Shown here piece after piece: positions 43,484-50,776 of a stretch of 51,757 nucleotides of DNA. Each line of letters begins with the position of its first letter. Positions within the stretch are counted from its first letter, which is position 1. A model generated the notes under the pieces. The model did no database searches and was not told the origin of the DNA. It saw only the letters and a list, made by a program, of their open reading frames with translations. The position numbers and the translations under genes are program-made. This DNA is from Candidatus Poribacteria bacterium. Lineage in GTDB: Bacteria; Poribacteria; WGA-4E; WGA-3G. The DNA lies in NCBI GenBank assembly GCA_028818705.1, contig JAPPNJ010000131.1:1-51757 (forward strand). The letters run 5' to 3'.

Positions 43484-44773
43484 ATGAAAGTTGCTTACAT
43501 TACTGCAGGTGCTGCTGGAATGTACTGCGGAACCTGTATACACGACAACACAATAGCCACCGTTCTGAAGAAACAAGGGCATAATGTCGCGCTCATTCCT
43601 ACCTACACTCCTACCCGGACAGATGAGGCTAATGTGAGTATGGACCGAGTCTTTTTCGGAGGCGTTAACGTCTATCTGCAACAGAAACTTTCAATTTTTC
43701 GACACACCCCATGGTCATTTGACAGGCTACTTGACAGTCCAACACTGTTGAACGGATTGGCGAGATTCAGCAGTTCAACAGACGCGCAAGACCTTGGACA
43801 ACTCACAGTATCTATGCTCCAGGCTGAACAAGGACATCAGAAGAAGGAATTAACAAAATTAGTCAAATGGCTCGCCGAGGAGAATAGACCTGATATCGTC
43901 TATCTCACCAATTCCATGCTGGTAGGATTCGCCAGAGAGATTAAGAAGGCATTGGATGTTCCGGTTATCTGTGCCCTCCAAGGCGAAGACATCTTTCTGC
44001 AATATCTCATTGAACCCTACAAAACGGAAGCTTTAAATCTCCTCCGAGAGCGTGCTGCTGAGGCAGACGGCTTTGTAGCACCTTGTCGCTACTACGCACA
44101 ATTTATGGCGGACGCATATCTTAAACTGCCTGTCGATAAGATTGACGTAGTGCCGCTCGGATTAAACATGGATGGACACGGCATGCCTGTCGAAAAATCT
44201 GAGCCGCCGCCCTTTATTATTGGATATTTGGCGCGCATCTGCCCAGAAAAAGGACTGCATATCTTGGTAGATGCTTTTCGGATACTGACAGAAGCGGTCG
44301 GGGCTAATAACGTTCAACTGCATGTCGCTGGGTACCTTGGGAAGAAAGATGAACCCTATCTGGAGGAACTCGTGAGCCAGGTTCAGGCGTGGGGCTTGTC
44401 AGACAGTTTTGTACATCATGGCGAGGTGACGCGCACCCAAAAGATTGATTTTCTCAACCGTTTGCACGTCTTTTCCGTTCCCACTATTTACCGTGAGTCC
44501 AAAGGATTGTCTATCATAGAGGCACTCGCCAACGGGGTCCCAGTTGTCCAACCTCGGCACGGCACATTTCCAGAGATGATGCGCGCCACTGAGGGCGGAA
44601 TTCTTGTTGAACCCGAATCGGCTGAAGCACTCGCAGTAGGTATCATGGAACTCATCAACAATGTCGAGCGACGCGAACATCTCGGAAAAACCGGACAAGT
44701 TAATGTGCATCAGAAATTTAACGATGAAATCGTAGCAGAACAACTCTTGCAGGTGTTTCAAAACTATATTTAA
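43484..44773 (+). CDS. glycosyltransferase family 4
   Basis: GT-B fold sugar transferase (429 aa), probably using a nucleotide sugar to build a glycan or glycolipid. The N-terminal half begins MKVAYITAGAAGMYCGTC, with the GGVNVYL loop; the C-terminal half has IIGYLARICPEKGLHILVDAF and the donor-binding E-x7-E signature in ESKGLSIIEALANGVPVV. No membrane helix. The ATG has no evident Shine-Dalgarno site but fits the first beta strand. A small membrane protein gene starts 61 nt downstream. Acceptor unknown. Confidence 0.9.
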   Translation: MKVAYITAGAAGMYCGTCIHDNTIATVLKKQGHNVALIPTYTPTRTDEANVSMDRVFFGGVNVYLQQKLSIFRHTPWSFDRLLDSPTLLNGLARFSSSTDAQDLGQLTVSMLQAEQGHQKKELTKLVKWLAEENRPDIVYLTNSMLVGFAREIKKALDVPVICALQGEDIFLQYLIEPYKTEALNLLRERAAEADGFVAPCRYYAQFMADAYLKLPVDKIDVVPLGLNMDGHGMPVEKSEPPPFIIGYLARICPEKGLHILVDAFRILTEAVGANNVQLHVAGYLGKKDEPYLEELVSQVQAWGLSDSFVHHGEVTRTQKIDFLNRLHVFSVPTIYRESKGLSIIEALANGVPVVQPRHGTFPEMMRATEGGILVEPESAEALAVGIMELINNVERREHLGKTGQVNVHQKFNDEIVAEQLLQVFQNYI

Positions 44774-44834
44774 TGTTTCAACGATGGGTGCGCTTTGGAA
44801 GCGGACTTGCCAAAAAATTGGAGAGGAAGAAATT

Positions 44835-45311
44835 ATGGCTAAAACATGGTTGATTTTTGTTTTCATGACCGTCTCTTCATGGGGCCTTTACGGCGTCTTT
44901 TTACATCAAGGACAGGTCGCTATGGCGGATCCGGTGCATGGTCGCTACAAAGCGTTCCTCTTTGTGGGGCTTGCCTACCTGCTCGCAGCAGTCATCGGCT
45001 CTGCCTTGATGCTCATCCTTAATGGATCTGACTGGCAATTTACAGGCAAGGGCGTTTCATGGTCGTTTGTAGCAGGGCTCGTTGGTGCTATTGGTGCATT
45101 TGGGGTCCTACTCGCTTTTGGTGCCGGTGGTAGACCTGCCGTCGTGATGTCCATCGTCTTTGCGGGCGCCCCTATTGTAAACGCCATCGTCGCAACGCTA
45201 TCGCATCCACCCGCAGGCGGTTGGGGTGCGGTCCGATGGCAATTTGTGGCAGGCATCTTACTCGCCGCGCTCGGTGGCTGCTTAGTCATGCTCTATAGAC
45301 CCACTTCATAG
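44835..45311 (+). CDS. EamA-like small membrane protein
   Basis: 158-aa inner-membrane protein with four or five helices: WLIFVFMTVSSWGLYGVFL, FLFVGLAYLLAAVIGSALMLIL, FVAGLVGAIGAFGVLLAFGA, VVMSIVFAGAPIVNAIVATL and a last helix at VAGILLAALGGCLVML. The Gly-rich helix patterns and the W-G at the first helix resemble half of an EamA/DMT transporter, so it may act as a dimer. ATG 44835 has GGAGAGGAAG just upstream and is preferred over 44784. A hairpin at 45326-45367 follows. Substrate unknown. Confidence 0.75.
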   Translation: MAKTWLIFVFMTVSSWGLYGVFLHQGQVAMADPVHGRYKAFLFVGLAYLLAAVIGSALMLILNGSDWQFTGKGVSWSFVAGLVGAIGAFGVLLAFGAGGRPAVVMSIVFAGAPIVNAIVATLSHPPAGGWGAVRWQFVAGILLAALGGCLVMLYRPTS

Positions 45312-45325
45312 CACCTCGAAAGAAA

Positions 45326-45367
45326 GCCGCTGCACCCATAATTTGTTCAAACTGGGGACAGCGGCTG
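45326..45367 (+). terminator. hairpin after the EamA-like gene
   Basis: AGCCGCTG at 45326-45333 pairs with CAGCGGCT at 45360-45367, extended by CCC/GGG, with a 16-nt loop. No T-run follows, so termination is uncertain. Confidence 0.35.
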
Positions 45368-45414
45368 GATCCCCTCACTATCCTTTCTTGTAGTTGTGCA
45401 TTTTTACGAAAAAA

Positions 45415-45443
45415 TGCACTTTTTACTATCCTTTTCGTGTCAC
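45415..45443 (+). promoter_or_regulatory. ECF-type promoter with upstream palindrome
   Basis: TGCACTTTTTACT and TCGTGTCAC at 45415-45423 and 45435-45443 line up, in register over 29 nt, with the element in front of the other ECF gene. It is preceded by the palindrome GTGCATTTTT-acg-AAAAAATGCAC (45396-45419), which shares its last arm with the promoter. The start codon is 33 nt further on. Confidence 0.6.
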
Positions 45444-45476
45444 ACGTCTCTAAATAAGCAAGAAGGGAGTGTTGTC

Positions 45477-46091
45477 ATGTCTATAGCGGAAGTTTGTGAG
45501 CCGATATTGCAAAGTCAAGAATTAACTGACGCAAGTGATGCCGAGTTAGTCGTCGCGGCGCTTGCAGGTAATACGCAGGCGTTTGATGTACTGGTGAACC
45601 GTTACCGACGCGCTATGTTGACAGTTGCACAGCAAATTGTCCGAAATCATGCCGATGCCGAAGATGTCGTGCAGGATGCCTTCCTGCGATCTTTTGAAGC
45701 ACTCCCACAACTCACGGATCTGAACCGATTTGGGGCGTGGCTCCACTCGATCACCCGAAACCGTGCCTTACGTTACCACAAAAATATCAGTCGCTATCAG
45801 CCGGAGGAGGATGTGGAAGTCCACTTAAATAGGTACGCAGATACATCAAAATCAGATCCGGCTCACATTGTCGAACAGGAACTAACACAGCAGGGGATTC
45901 GAGATGCTATACAAGACCTGCCTGACGATTATCAGGTCGTTATTGAACTCTACTATTGGGCAGAGATGCCTCAAAAGCGGATCGCTGAATTCTTATCTCT
46001 TCCGCTGACAACTGTGAAGTGGCGACTGCACAAAGCCAAAGACCTACTTAAATCACTGTTAGAAAAACGTGGTTACGGGGCAGACATATAA
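45477..46091 (+). CDS. ECF-family RNA polymerase sigma factor
   Basis: A 204-aa alternative sigma factor. Region 2: AFDVLVNRYRRAMLTVAQQI, ADAEDVVQDAFLRSFEAL, FGAWLHSITRNRAL. Region 4: LPDDYQVVIELYYWAEMPQKRIAEFLSLPLTTVKWRL. Start ATG 45477 has AAGGGAG about 7 nt upstream; in-frame starts farther up (45396) lie in the promoter palindrome. The following gene is a DUF4097 protein rather than an anti-sigma factor with a membrane helix. Shared promoter elements suggest it controls itself, or cross-talks with the fused ECF at 16352-17614. Confidence 0.93.
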   Translation: MSIAEVCEPILQSQELTDASDAELVVAALAGNTQAFDVLVNRYRRAMLTVAQQIVRNHADAEDVVQDAFLRSFEALPQLTDLNRFGAWLHSITRNRALRYHKNISRYQPEEDVEVHLNRYADTSKSDPAHIVEQELTQQGIRDAIQDLPDDYQVVIELYYWAEMPQKRIAEFLSLPLTTVKWRLHKAKDLLKSLLEKRGYGADI

Positions 46092-46144
46092 CAATCTCGT
46101 CCCGAATTGCTGACTAACAAAACAGGGTTTTTCAAACCTTTTCC

Positions 46145-46172
46145 GCACTCCGTAGGAGTGCTATGTCTATAG
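46145..46172. repeat. hairpin with ATGTCTATAG tail
   Basis: GCACTCC-gta-GGAGTGC (46145-46161) followed by TATGTCTATAGG. Same plan as the two copies at 48403-48483: variable hairpin, then ATGTYTATAG. Located between the ECF and DUF4097 genes. Confidence 0.55.
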
Positions 46173-46181
46173 GTGAAAATT

Positions 46182-47588
46182 ATGGAACAGCCAAGACCCA
46201 ACGAACTCAAGGCGCTCTTTCACATGCTCGAGCATACCGCAAAGATCGTAGAGGACGCAGTACTAACAGGTACCTTCAGTGGTGGTGAAAAGCGATGTGT
46301 GTCCCAATTCAATAACGTCCTCAAGCGTCTGAGCGACATGAATGCTGTGGCTGATGGACTTTTTGATGAACTCCATGCTGAAGCATCTTTTAGTCAAATT
46401 GGGATAGCCTGCCATCAACTCGCTGCATACCTCAACGATGAATTAGACACCACTACGGATTTCAAGGGGTGGTTCACCAGCTTTTTCGGAAGCAGGTTCA
46501 TGGAAAATCTAACGGAAGAAGTTGCAGATAAGCCTTTCGGGGACTTGATTCGAAAGGCGGTGCCAGAATTCTTAACCGAGAGCATGTTGGAAGACATAAC
46601 CGAGGTCCTTCCTGTCGCATCTGGTGGAAGATTAATCGTCAATGCCGACTTCGGCGCAATTGACGTGCAAAGCGCAGAAAGCGACACCGTTTCTGTACGT
46701 GTGCAACGCGCCGCCCAGTTGAAAGCCGATCGCCGTGCATCGGAAATTCTCAAGAATTTCGACGTGCAGCTGACACACGAAGCGTCTGACGTTAAGATTG
46801 ATGCAAAATTCAAGGGACCTCAAAGACAGTGGAGAAAGTCCAAAGAGCGCTTAGACATCCGGTTTGACATCGTTGTACCGCGACACTACTCCCTCGATTT
46901 GAAAACATCGGGTGAAGACATTTCTGCTGCAGATATAACTGGAGATGTCAACGCCAAAACAAGCGGTGGTGGACTCCGTTTTCAAAATATAACCGGACGT
47001 ATTGATGGAAAAACTTCAAGTGGAAACATTGATCTCAAGGCGTTCAATGGCGACACGATTCTGAAAACAAGCGGTGGGAATATAATGCTTGAGACTGGGA
47101 GCGGCGATGTCAAAGCCAAAACCTCCGGCGGAAACCTTCAATTTACCGATGTCACGGGTGCCGTCAATGGACAAACCTCCGGCGGCAGTATTACCATGCG
47201 TGGCTCCAGCGGTGGGGCAGAAATGAAAACAGCCGGCGGCAGTATAGAGGTAGAAAACGATGGACCCATCCTTGCGAAGACGACAGGTGGTTCCATCCGT
47301 TGCCAACTTCAAAAGGCGTCTACAAGTCAGAACCTGCTGTTAGATTTGGAGACAATGGGTGGCGGTATAAATGTCTCCGTCGTTCCAGATATTGCCGCCA
47401 CGGTCGAAGCGAAAGTACTCGGTGGCGCAGTTACGACAGAATTGCCGGTGACAGTCGAGGGGGGGCCTGTCAGACCTGACCAATTGCAAGGAACTATCAA
47501 CGGCGGCGGTCCACTCCTGAAACTTTTCTCTGTTGGCGGAAATATCATCCTTAGAAAAACAGAGGAAGATAAAGGGACAGAGGAATAG
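46182..47588 (+). CDS. DUF4097 beta-helix repeat protein
   Basis: 468 aa, no signal peptide or membrane helix. The N-terminal 140 residues are helical (ELKALFHMLEHTAKIVEDAV onward). From about 145 comes a DUF4097-type beta-solenoid start (GGRLIVNADFGAIDVQSAES), then a run of roughly 20-residue repeats with KTSGG or KTSSG at each turn (NAKTSGGGLRF, DGKTSSGNIDL, LKTSGGNIMLE, AKTSGGNLQF, GQTSGGSITM). DUF4097 proteins often accompany ECF or two-component stress genes. ATG 46182 follows AGGTG; GTG 46173 is less likely. It sits 90 nt behind the ECF gene and 1 nt before the DUF2752 gene. Confidence 0.85.
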   Translation: MEQPRPNELKALFHMLEHTAKIVEDAVLTGTFSGGEKRCVSQFNNVLKRLSDMNAVADGLFDELHAEASFSQIGIACHQLAAYLNDELDTTTDFKGWFTSFFGSRFMENLTEEVADKPFGDLIRKAVPEFLTESMLEDITEVLPVASGGRLIVNADFGAIDVQSAESDTVSVRVQRAAQLKADRRASEILKNFDVQLTHEASDVKIDAKFKGPQRQWRKSKERLDIRFDIVVPRHYSLDLKTSGEDISAADITGDVNAKTSGGGLRFQNITGRIDGKTSSGNIDLKAFNGDTILKTSGGNIMLETGSGDVKAKTSGGNLQFTDVTGAVNGQTSGGSITMRGSSGGAEMKTAGGSIEVENDGPILAKTTGGSIRCQLQKASTSQNLLLDLETMGGGINVSVVPDIAATVEAKVLGGAVTTELPVTVEGGPVRPDQLQGTINGGGPLLKLFSVGGNIILRKTEEDKGTEE

Positions 47589-47589
47589 C

Positions 47590-47958
47590 ATGTTCGGAAA
47601 TAGACAGAGCGAATTGATGTTAGCTGGGCTGCTGGTATGGCTCATCGTCAGTGCAGGCATTTTTGTCTTGCTTCTGTTCACCTTGATCGTCCCGCAACAC
47701 CTGTTAGTTCAATTCATCCCTGAATGTGGATGGCAAGCACAATTTCAGAAACCGTGTGTTTTCTGCGGAATGACAACCGCATTCTATGCCGTCTCACGCG
47801 GAGACTTCACCGAAGCATATCGCTTGAACCCCTTAAGCCTCTATATCTACTCTATATTTGTCCTCAATACATTCTGTGCGGTAATTACCTTAAAACACAC
47901 TACACATTTTGTTAAAAATCTGGGAGCGATGCTCCGCAGCGATAACACCTTATCATAA
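47590..47958 (+). CDS. DUF2752 membrane protein
   Basis: 122-aa membrane protein with helices at about residues 10-35 (LAGLLVWLIVSAGIFVLLLFTLI) and 75-100 (LSLYIYSIFVLNTFCAVITL). The family signature is the loop KPCVFCGMTTAFYAVSRGDF-TEAYRLNPL. The ATG begins 1 nt after the DUF4097 stop, so the two are translationally coupled. The MITE-like element starts right behind its stop codon. Confidence 0.85.
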   Translation: MFGNRQSELMLAGLLVWLIVSAGIFVLLLFTLIVPQHLLVQFIPECGWQAQFQKPCVFCGMTTAFYAVSRGDFTEAYRLNPLSLYIYSIFVLNTFCAVITLKHTTHFVKNLGAMLRSDNTLS

Positions 47959-48077
47959 TAGGACTTACGCATGATGCTCTTTTGTAGCATAGCCTGTTAG
48001 GCTGTGCCAAAATGCTTGTGTTTTTTCAGAGGCTTCCTCTCATAAAGCACGCTACGATCAAAATTGCGTAAATCCTA
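47959..48077. mobile_element. MITE-like element, about 117 bp between TA pairs
   Basis: GGACTTACGCA at 47961-47971 and TGCGTAAATCC at 48065-48075 are inverted repeats of one another with a single mismatch, each flanked by TA (47959-47960 and 48076-48077), as expected for TA-targeting IS630/Tc1-type insertions. GTAGC segments recur symmetrically inside (TTTTGTAGCATAGC and, reversed, GCACGCTAC), so the unit can fold into a long hairpin. It encodes nothing. Confidence 0.55.
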
Positions 48078-48096
48078 CATAGCTTGGAGATTAATC

Positions 48097-48348
48097 GTGA
48101 ATATACTATCAGCCCTTAGTTTAGTTTGGGGGATATTGGCTATTCTTGGAATGGTGGTCGGTTTTATTCCGTGTTTCGGTTCACTCAATTACCTTAACAT
48201 TCCATTTGCCGTCTGTGGACTACTTTTCAGTATTTTTGCGCTCGTCCTCTCATCGAACAAAGAATATGCGATTGCAGGGTGTGTGCTTTGCGCCGTAGCC
48301 ATTTTCTTGGGAGCCATTCGTCTTGTTTTGGGATTCGGGGTTTTCTAA
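48097..48348 (+). CDS. small membrane protein, DUF4190-like
   Basis: 83 aa, nearly all membrane helices: ILSALSLVWGILAILGMVVGFI, NIPFAVCGLLFSIFALVLS, AIAGCVLCAVAIFLGAIRLVLG. The order resembles DUF4190 proteins, but no signature residue confirms it. I chose GTG 48097 because GGAG lies 9 nt upstream; TTG 48064 would start inside the inserted MITE-like element. It was probably the last gene of the ECF-DUF4097-DUF2752 operon before the insertion. Confidence 0.6.
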   Translation: MNILSALSLVWGILAILGMVVGFIPCFGSLNYLNIPFAVCGLLFSIFALVLSSNKEYAIAGCVLCAVAIFLGAIRLVLGFGVF

Positions 48349-48402
48349 TTCCGAATGTAAAAGTGCAGATAAAATAAAAATATTTTTCGAGCGGCATAAA
48401 GC

Positions 48403-48483
48403 AGCCCCAGCGGGGCGGCATGTCTATAGAAAACCATGCCACGAGAACAAACAAGCCCCAGCGGGGCGAAATGTTTATAGAAA
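48403..48483. repeat. two direct copies of a hairpin-ATGTYTATAGAAA repeat
   Basis: AGCCCCAGCGGGGCGGCATG... at 48403-48432 and AGCCCCAGCGGGGCGAAATG... at 48454-48483: each is a CCCC/GGGG hairpin followed by ATGTCTATAGAAA or ATGTTTATAGAAA. Copies are 51 nt apart. A third, with another stem, is at 46145-46172. Confidence 0.7.
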
Positions 48484-48738
48484 CTTCAGCATATTCCCGT
48501 TTATTTGATAAGCATGTTGGGTTTCACTAACAATTCTCTGTATAATAGCGGCATAGAAACACAAGAATCTTCTTGGGTTGATAATATTCTGATTTTTACC
48601 GTTCAGCCCAACCTACACCTACCCCGGTAGGTGCGGTTTCCTAACCGCACTGATGAACAGTGTGTAGGTGATTCTAATATCTACCATAGTAATTTTAACG
48701 TTTAAGAAATTATTAAGCGAATAAAGGAAAAATGTAAT
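48484..48738. repeat. leader region of the TIR gene with a dispersed element
   Basis: No gene is seen. A clean palindrome GTGCGGTT-tcct-AACCGCAC lies at 48631-48650 behind GGTAG, followed at 48660-48699 by the tail (GTGTGTAGGTGATTCTAATA, CTACCATAGTAATTTTAAC) shared with the mtnA upstream region. The TIR start follows 39 nt later. Confidence 0.55.
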
Positions 48739-49134
48739 ATGGCAAAGGTCAAGGTTTTTCTGAGTTTTGAATTTGACAAAGATAACGAACTTCATCACAA
48801 TTTCTATGCACAGGCCTCCCGCGGTGACTCCTTCCATAAAATAGAAGATTATTCATTGAAAGAGGCATATCAACCGCACAATGACAGGATTTGGTTGAAG
48901 AAGGCAAAACATCTGATTTCTTGCTCGGACATTGTGATTGTCCTTACAGGGCAGGATGCACATAACGCACCGGGCGTTGAAAAAGAGGTGACAATCGCAA
49001 ACCAGCAAGATAAGCCGATTTTCCAAATTCGCCCGCAAAACAGGACGAGCGGCCCTGTCCGCGGGGCAGGCGAGGTGGTTCCGTGGAAATGGAGAAAAAT
49101 TGACGCTAAAATCTCTGAGTGCTTGGAGAAATAA
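48739..49134 (+). CDS. TIR-like (DUF1863/ThsB-type) protein
   Basis: 131 aa, one domain of the MTH538/DUF1863 TIR-like family to which the Thoeris ThsB proteins belong. Visible: first strand KVKVFLSFEFDKDNELHHNF, then IWLKKAKHLISCSDIVIVLTG and the loop with the candidate catalytic Glu in GVEKEVTIANQQDKPIFQI. Such proteins make signalling nucleotides from NAD+ or cleave it during phage infection; which applies here is unknown. AAAGGA lies 10 nt before the ATG. A three-helix membrane protein is convergent with it (29-nt gap), a possible effector or partner. Confidence 0.82.
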   Translation: MAKVKVFLSFEFDKDNELHHNFYAQASRGDSFHKIEDYSLKEAYQPHNDRIWLKKAKHLISCSDIVIVLTGQDAHNAPGVEKEVTIANQQDKPIFQIRPQNRTSGPVRGAGEVVPWKWRKIDAKISECLEK

Positions 49135-49163
49135 TGGAAGTGTGGGATCGCGGGGATGTACCG

Positions 49164-49577
49164 TTATCCCACATCTCGTTCCATCAACTGCCAAAGAAGG
49201 ACTATCCCGATAACAATTAAGATTGTTGGAAAGAAAAAGAGAAGTGTCTTTGAAAAAATGGCTTTAAACCAGTCTCCGCTTTGCTTAAAACGGGTGGTGT
49301 TCATAGAAAAGTCTATTTCATCTTCATTAATTTCTCTAACAGCCTCGTATAATCGCCGGAAGTGCTTCTCTTGATTGAGATAGAAACCGTCCAATACCCA
49401 AAAAGAGACGGTAGGAATCGCAGCTAACCAAACATACATCGGTTTGGAATCTTTTGTAGCAAACCCCAGCACAGCAGCGACGAAGATAACCGTCCAGCCT
49501 TTCAAGAAAAAGGAGCTATTCGCCAGTCGATTGATGGCATTTTGAATCAGTTCTAAATGCTTTAATTTTTTGACCAT
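49164..49577 (-). CDS. three-helix membrane protein convergent with the TIR gene
   Basis: 137 aa. Helix 1 WTVIFVAAVLGFAT, helix 2 VWLAAIPTVSFWVLDGFYLN, then a charged cytoplasmic segment (QEKHFRRLYEAVREINEDEIDF) and helix 3 LFFFPTILIVIGIVLLW. The segment LIQNAINRLANSSFFLKGW before helix 1 and the FWxLDxFYLxQE motif recall a conserved unnamed family of small membrane proteins that I associate, from memory, with TIR genes. It could be a pore-forming effector of a TIR signal; that is inference. The start at 49577 lacks a clear Shine-Dalgarno site. Confidence 0.7.
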   Translation of the reverse strand: MVKKLKHLELIQNAINRLANSSFFLKGWTVIFVAAVLGFATKDSKPMYVWLAAIPTVSFWVLDGFYLNQEKHFRRLYEAVREINEDEIDFSMNTTRFKQSGDWFKAIFSKTLLFFFPTILIVIGIVLLWQLMERDVG

Positions 49578-49660
49578 TGGCGCATCATCACTCGCTCAGC
49601 AAGTGCTTCCCTTATTCGGAGGCTAAATTTGTGTGAATTCCACGTAGCGTATCAGGTGTT

Positions 49661-49689
49661 AGTATACTTCATCGGCACCTAAGTATGAA
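49661..49689 (-). promoter_or_regulatory. weak promoter candidate of the membrane protein
   Basis: Minus strand TTCATA (49684-49689) and TATACT (49661-49666), 17 nt apart, about 85 nt before the start at 49577. Only the -10 is a good match. Confidence 0.3.
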
Positions 49690-49727
49690 AAAGAAATGAG
49701 AGCGTTGCGTAATCTGGTCAGTGCCCT

Positions 49728-50735
49728 CTATTTATTCCTATCAACGCTATCGTCCCTGTTTTTGTAAGAATGTTCAATAATCATTAACTCTCTAATGAGG
49801 AAATTAATAACATCAGATTCATCTTCTACCCAAAGTTGGTTTTCAAAATAAGCCTCTATACCTTTTGCGTAATTCAACTTATTCACAACCGTTATTATAT
49901 CGTTATAGACCTCTAAGAGTAGCTCTTCACGAATTTCGACTTCTGTCCAACTAAAATCAGGGTCATTATGCTGCAGATGCTTGTCGCGAAGATACTTTAT
50001 GTTGTGATAATTACCACATTCACAGTTTAAATTTTTATCAAGTGCACTTAGTTCAGGGATATTAGATCCTTTGACGAATCGTTTTAGTGAGATAGGATGC
50101 CTTTCTTGATTATCCATAATTGAACAGATAAGGCTCACAGATCTCATAAAACTGAGTCTTTTTCGCTGAATCCACTGATACAATCCTGAATATCGGATTA
50201 AAGTAGCGATTGACGTTGTAAGTCCAAACCGTTGTTCATTGAAATCTATTTCAAATAAAGGAAATCCTGTTTTTAACATAACGATAATTCGTATATGGTT
50301 TCCTAAATCAATAATTCTTTCATATAGGTGATGGTAAGCTTCCCATTTCAATTTAGTCTCATCATGATTTTTCAAATATGGCTTCAAAAAATTCTTTTTT
50401 TCAATGTCTACGTTTAGGTAAAATAGGTTTGAATCTTCTAAGTGGCAGTTGGGTATGTCTAATGGACTTCTGTAGAGTTCGGTATATGTGTCGTTTGCAT
50501 TTTTGTAGGCAAGTACCCATATCCCGTTGCATTTGCAGGTAAGGTAGGATTGCCGGTATATGTTAATTTTTTTGTTATCCAAATAATAATCTTCATGATG
50601 ACTTTCACTTGAGTTTAAAACTGCTTGACAGTAATCGCATTTTCTTTCTTCAAAGTAAAATTCTTCGCGCTGAATAGGTTTTTTTGTTAAATTTGTTTTT
50701 GCAATTTCAATAAAACGTTCGGAATGCTTTTCCAT
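49728..50735 (-). CDS. zinc-cysteine protein with a HEPN-like motif
   Basis: 335 aa; no named family recognised. The N-terminal 75 residues carry paired cysteines: CDYC (33-36) and CKC near residue 70, suggesting a zinc ribbon. CECGN near 236 is a third pair. Shortly after comes YLRDKHLQHNDPDF (Arg about 249, His about 255), which fits the R-[ND]-x4-H catalytic signature of HEPN ribonucleases, especially AbiU2-like ones, within a helical C-terminus. That would make it a candidate toxin or RNase. Start ATG 50735 has AAGGAGG 7 nt upstream. It follows the 182-aa gene by 41 nt. Confidence 0.6.
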   Translation of the reverse strand: MEKHSERFIEIAKTNLTKKPIQREEFYFEERKCDYCQAVLNSSESHHEDYYLDNKKINIYRQSYLTCKCNGIWVLAYKNANDTYTELYRSPLDIPNCHLEDSNLFYLNVDIEKKNFLKPYLKNHDETKLKWEAYHHLYERIIDLGNHIRIIVMLKTGFPLFEIDFNEQRFGLTTSIATLIRYSGLYQWIQRKRLSFMRSVSLICSIMDNQERHPISLKRFVKGSNIPELSALDKNLNCECGNYHNIKYLRDKHLQHNDPDFSWTEVEIREELLLEVYNDIITVVNKLNYAKGIEAYFENQLWVEDESDVINFLIRELMIIEHSYKNRDDSVDRNK

Positions 50736-50776
50736 TTTTCGCCTCCTTCGCGAGTAAGCGTAACAGTTTTCTATTC

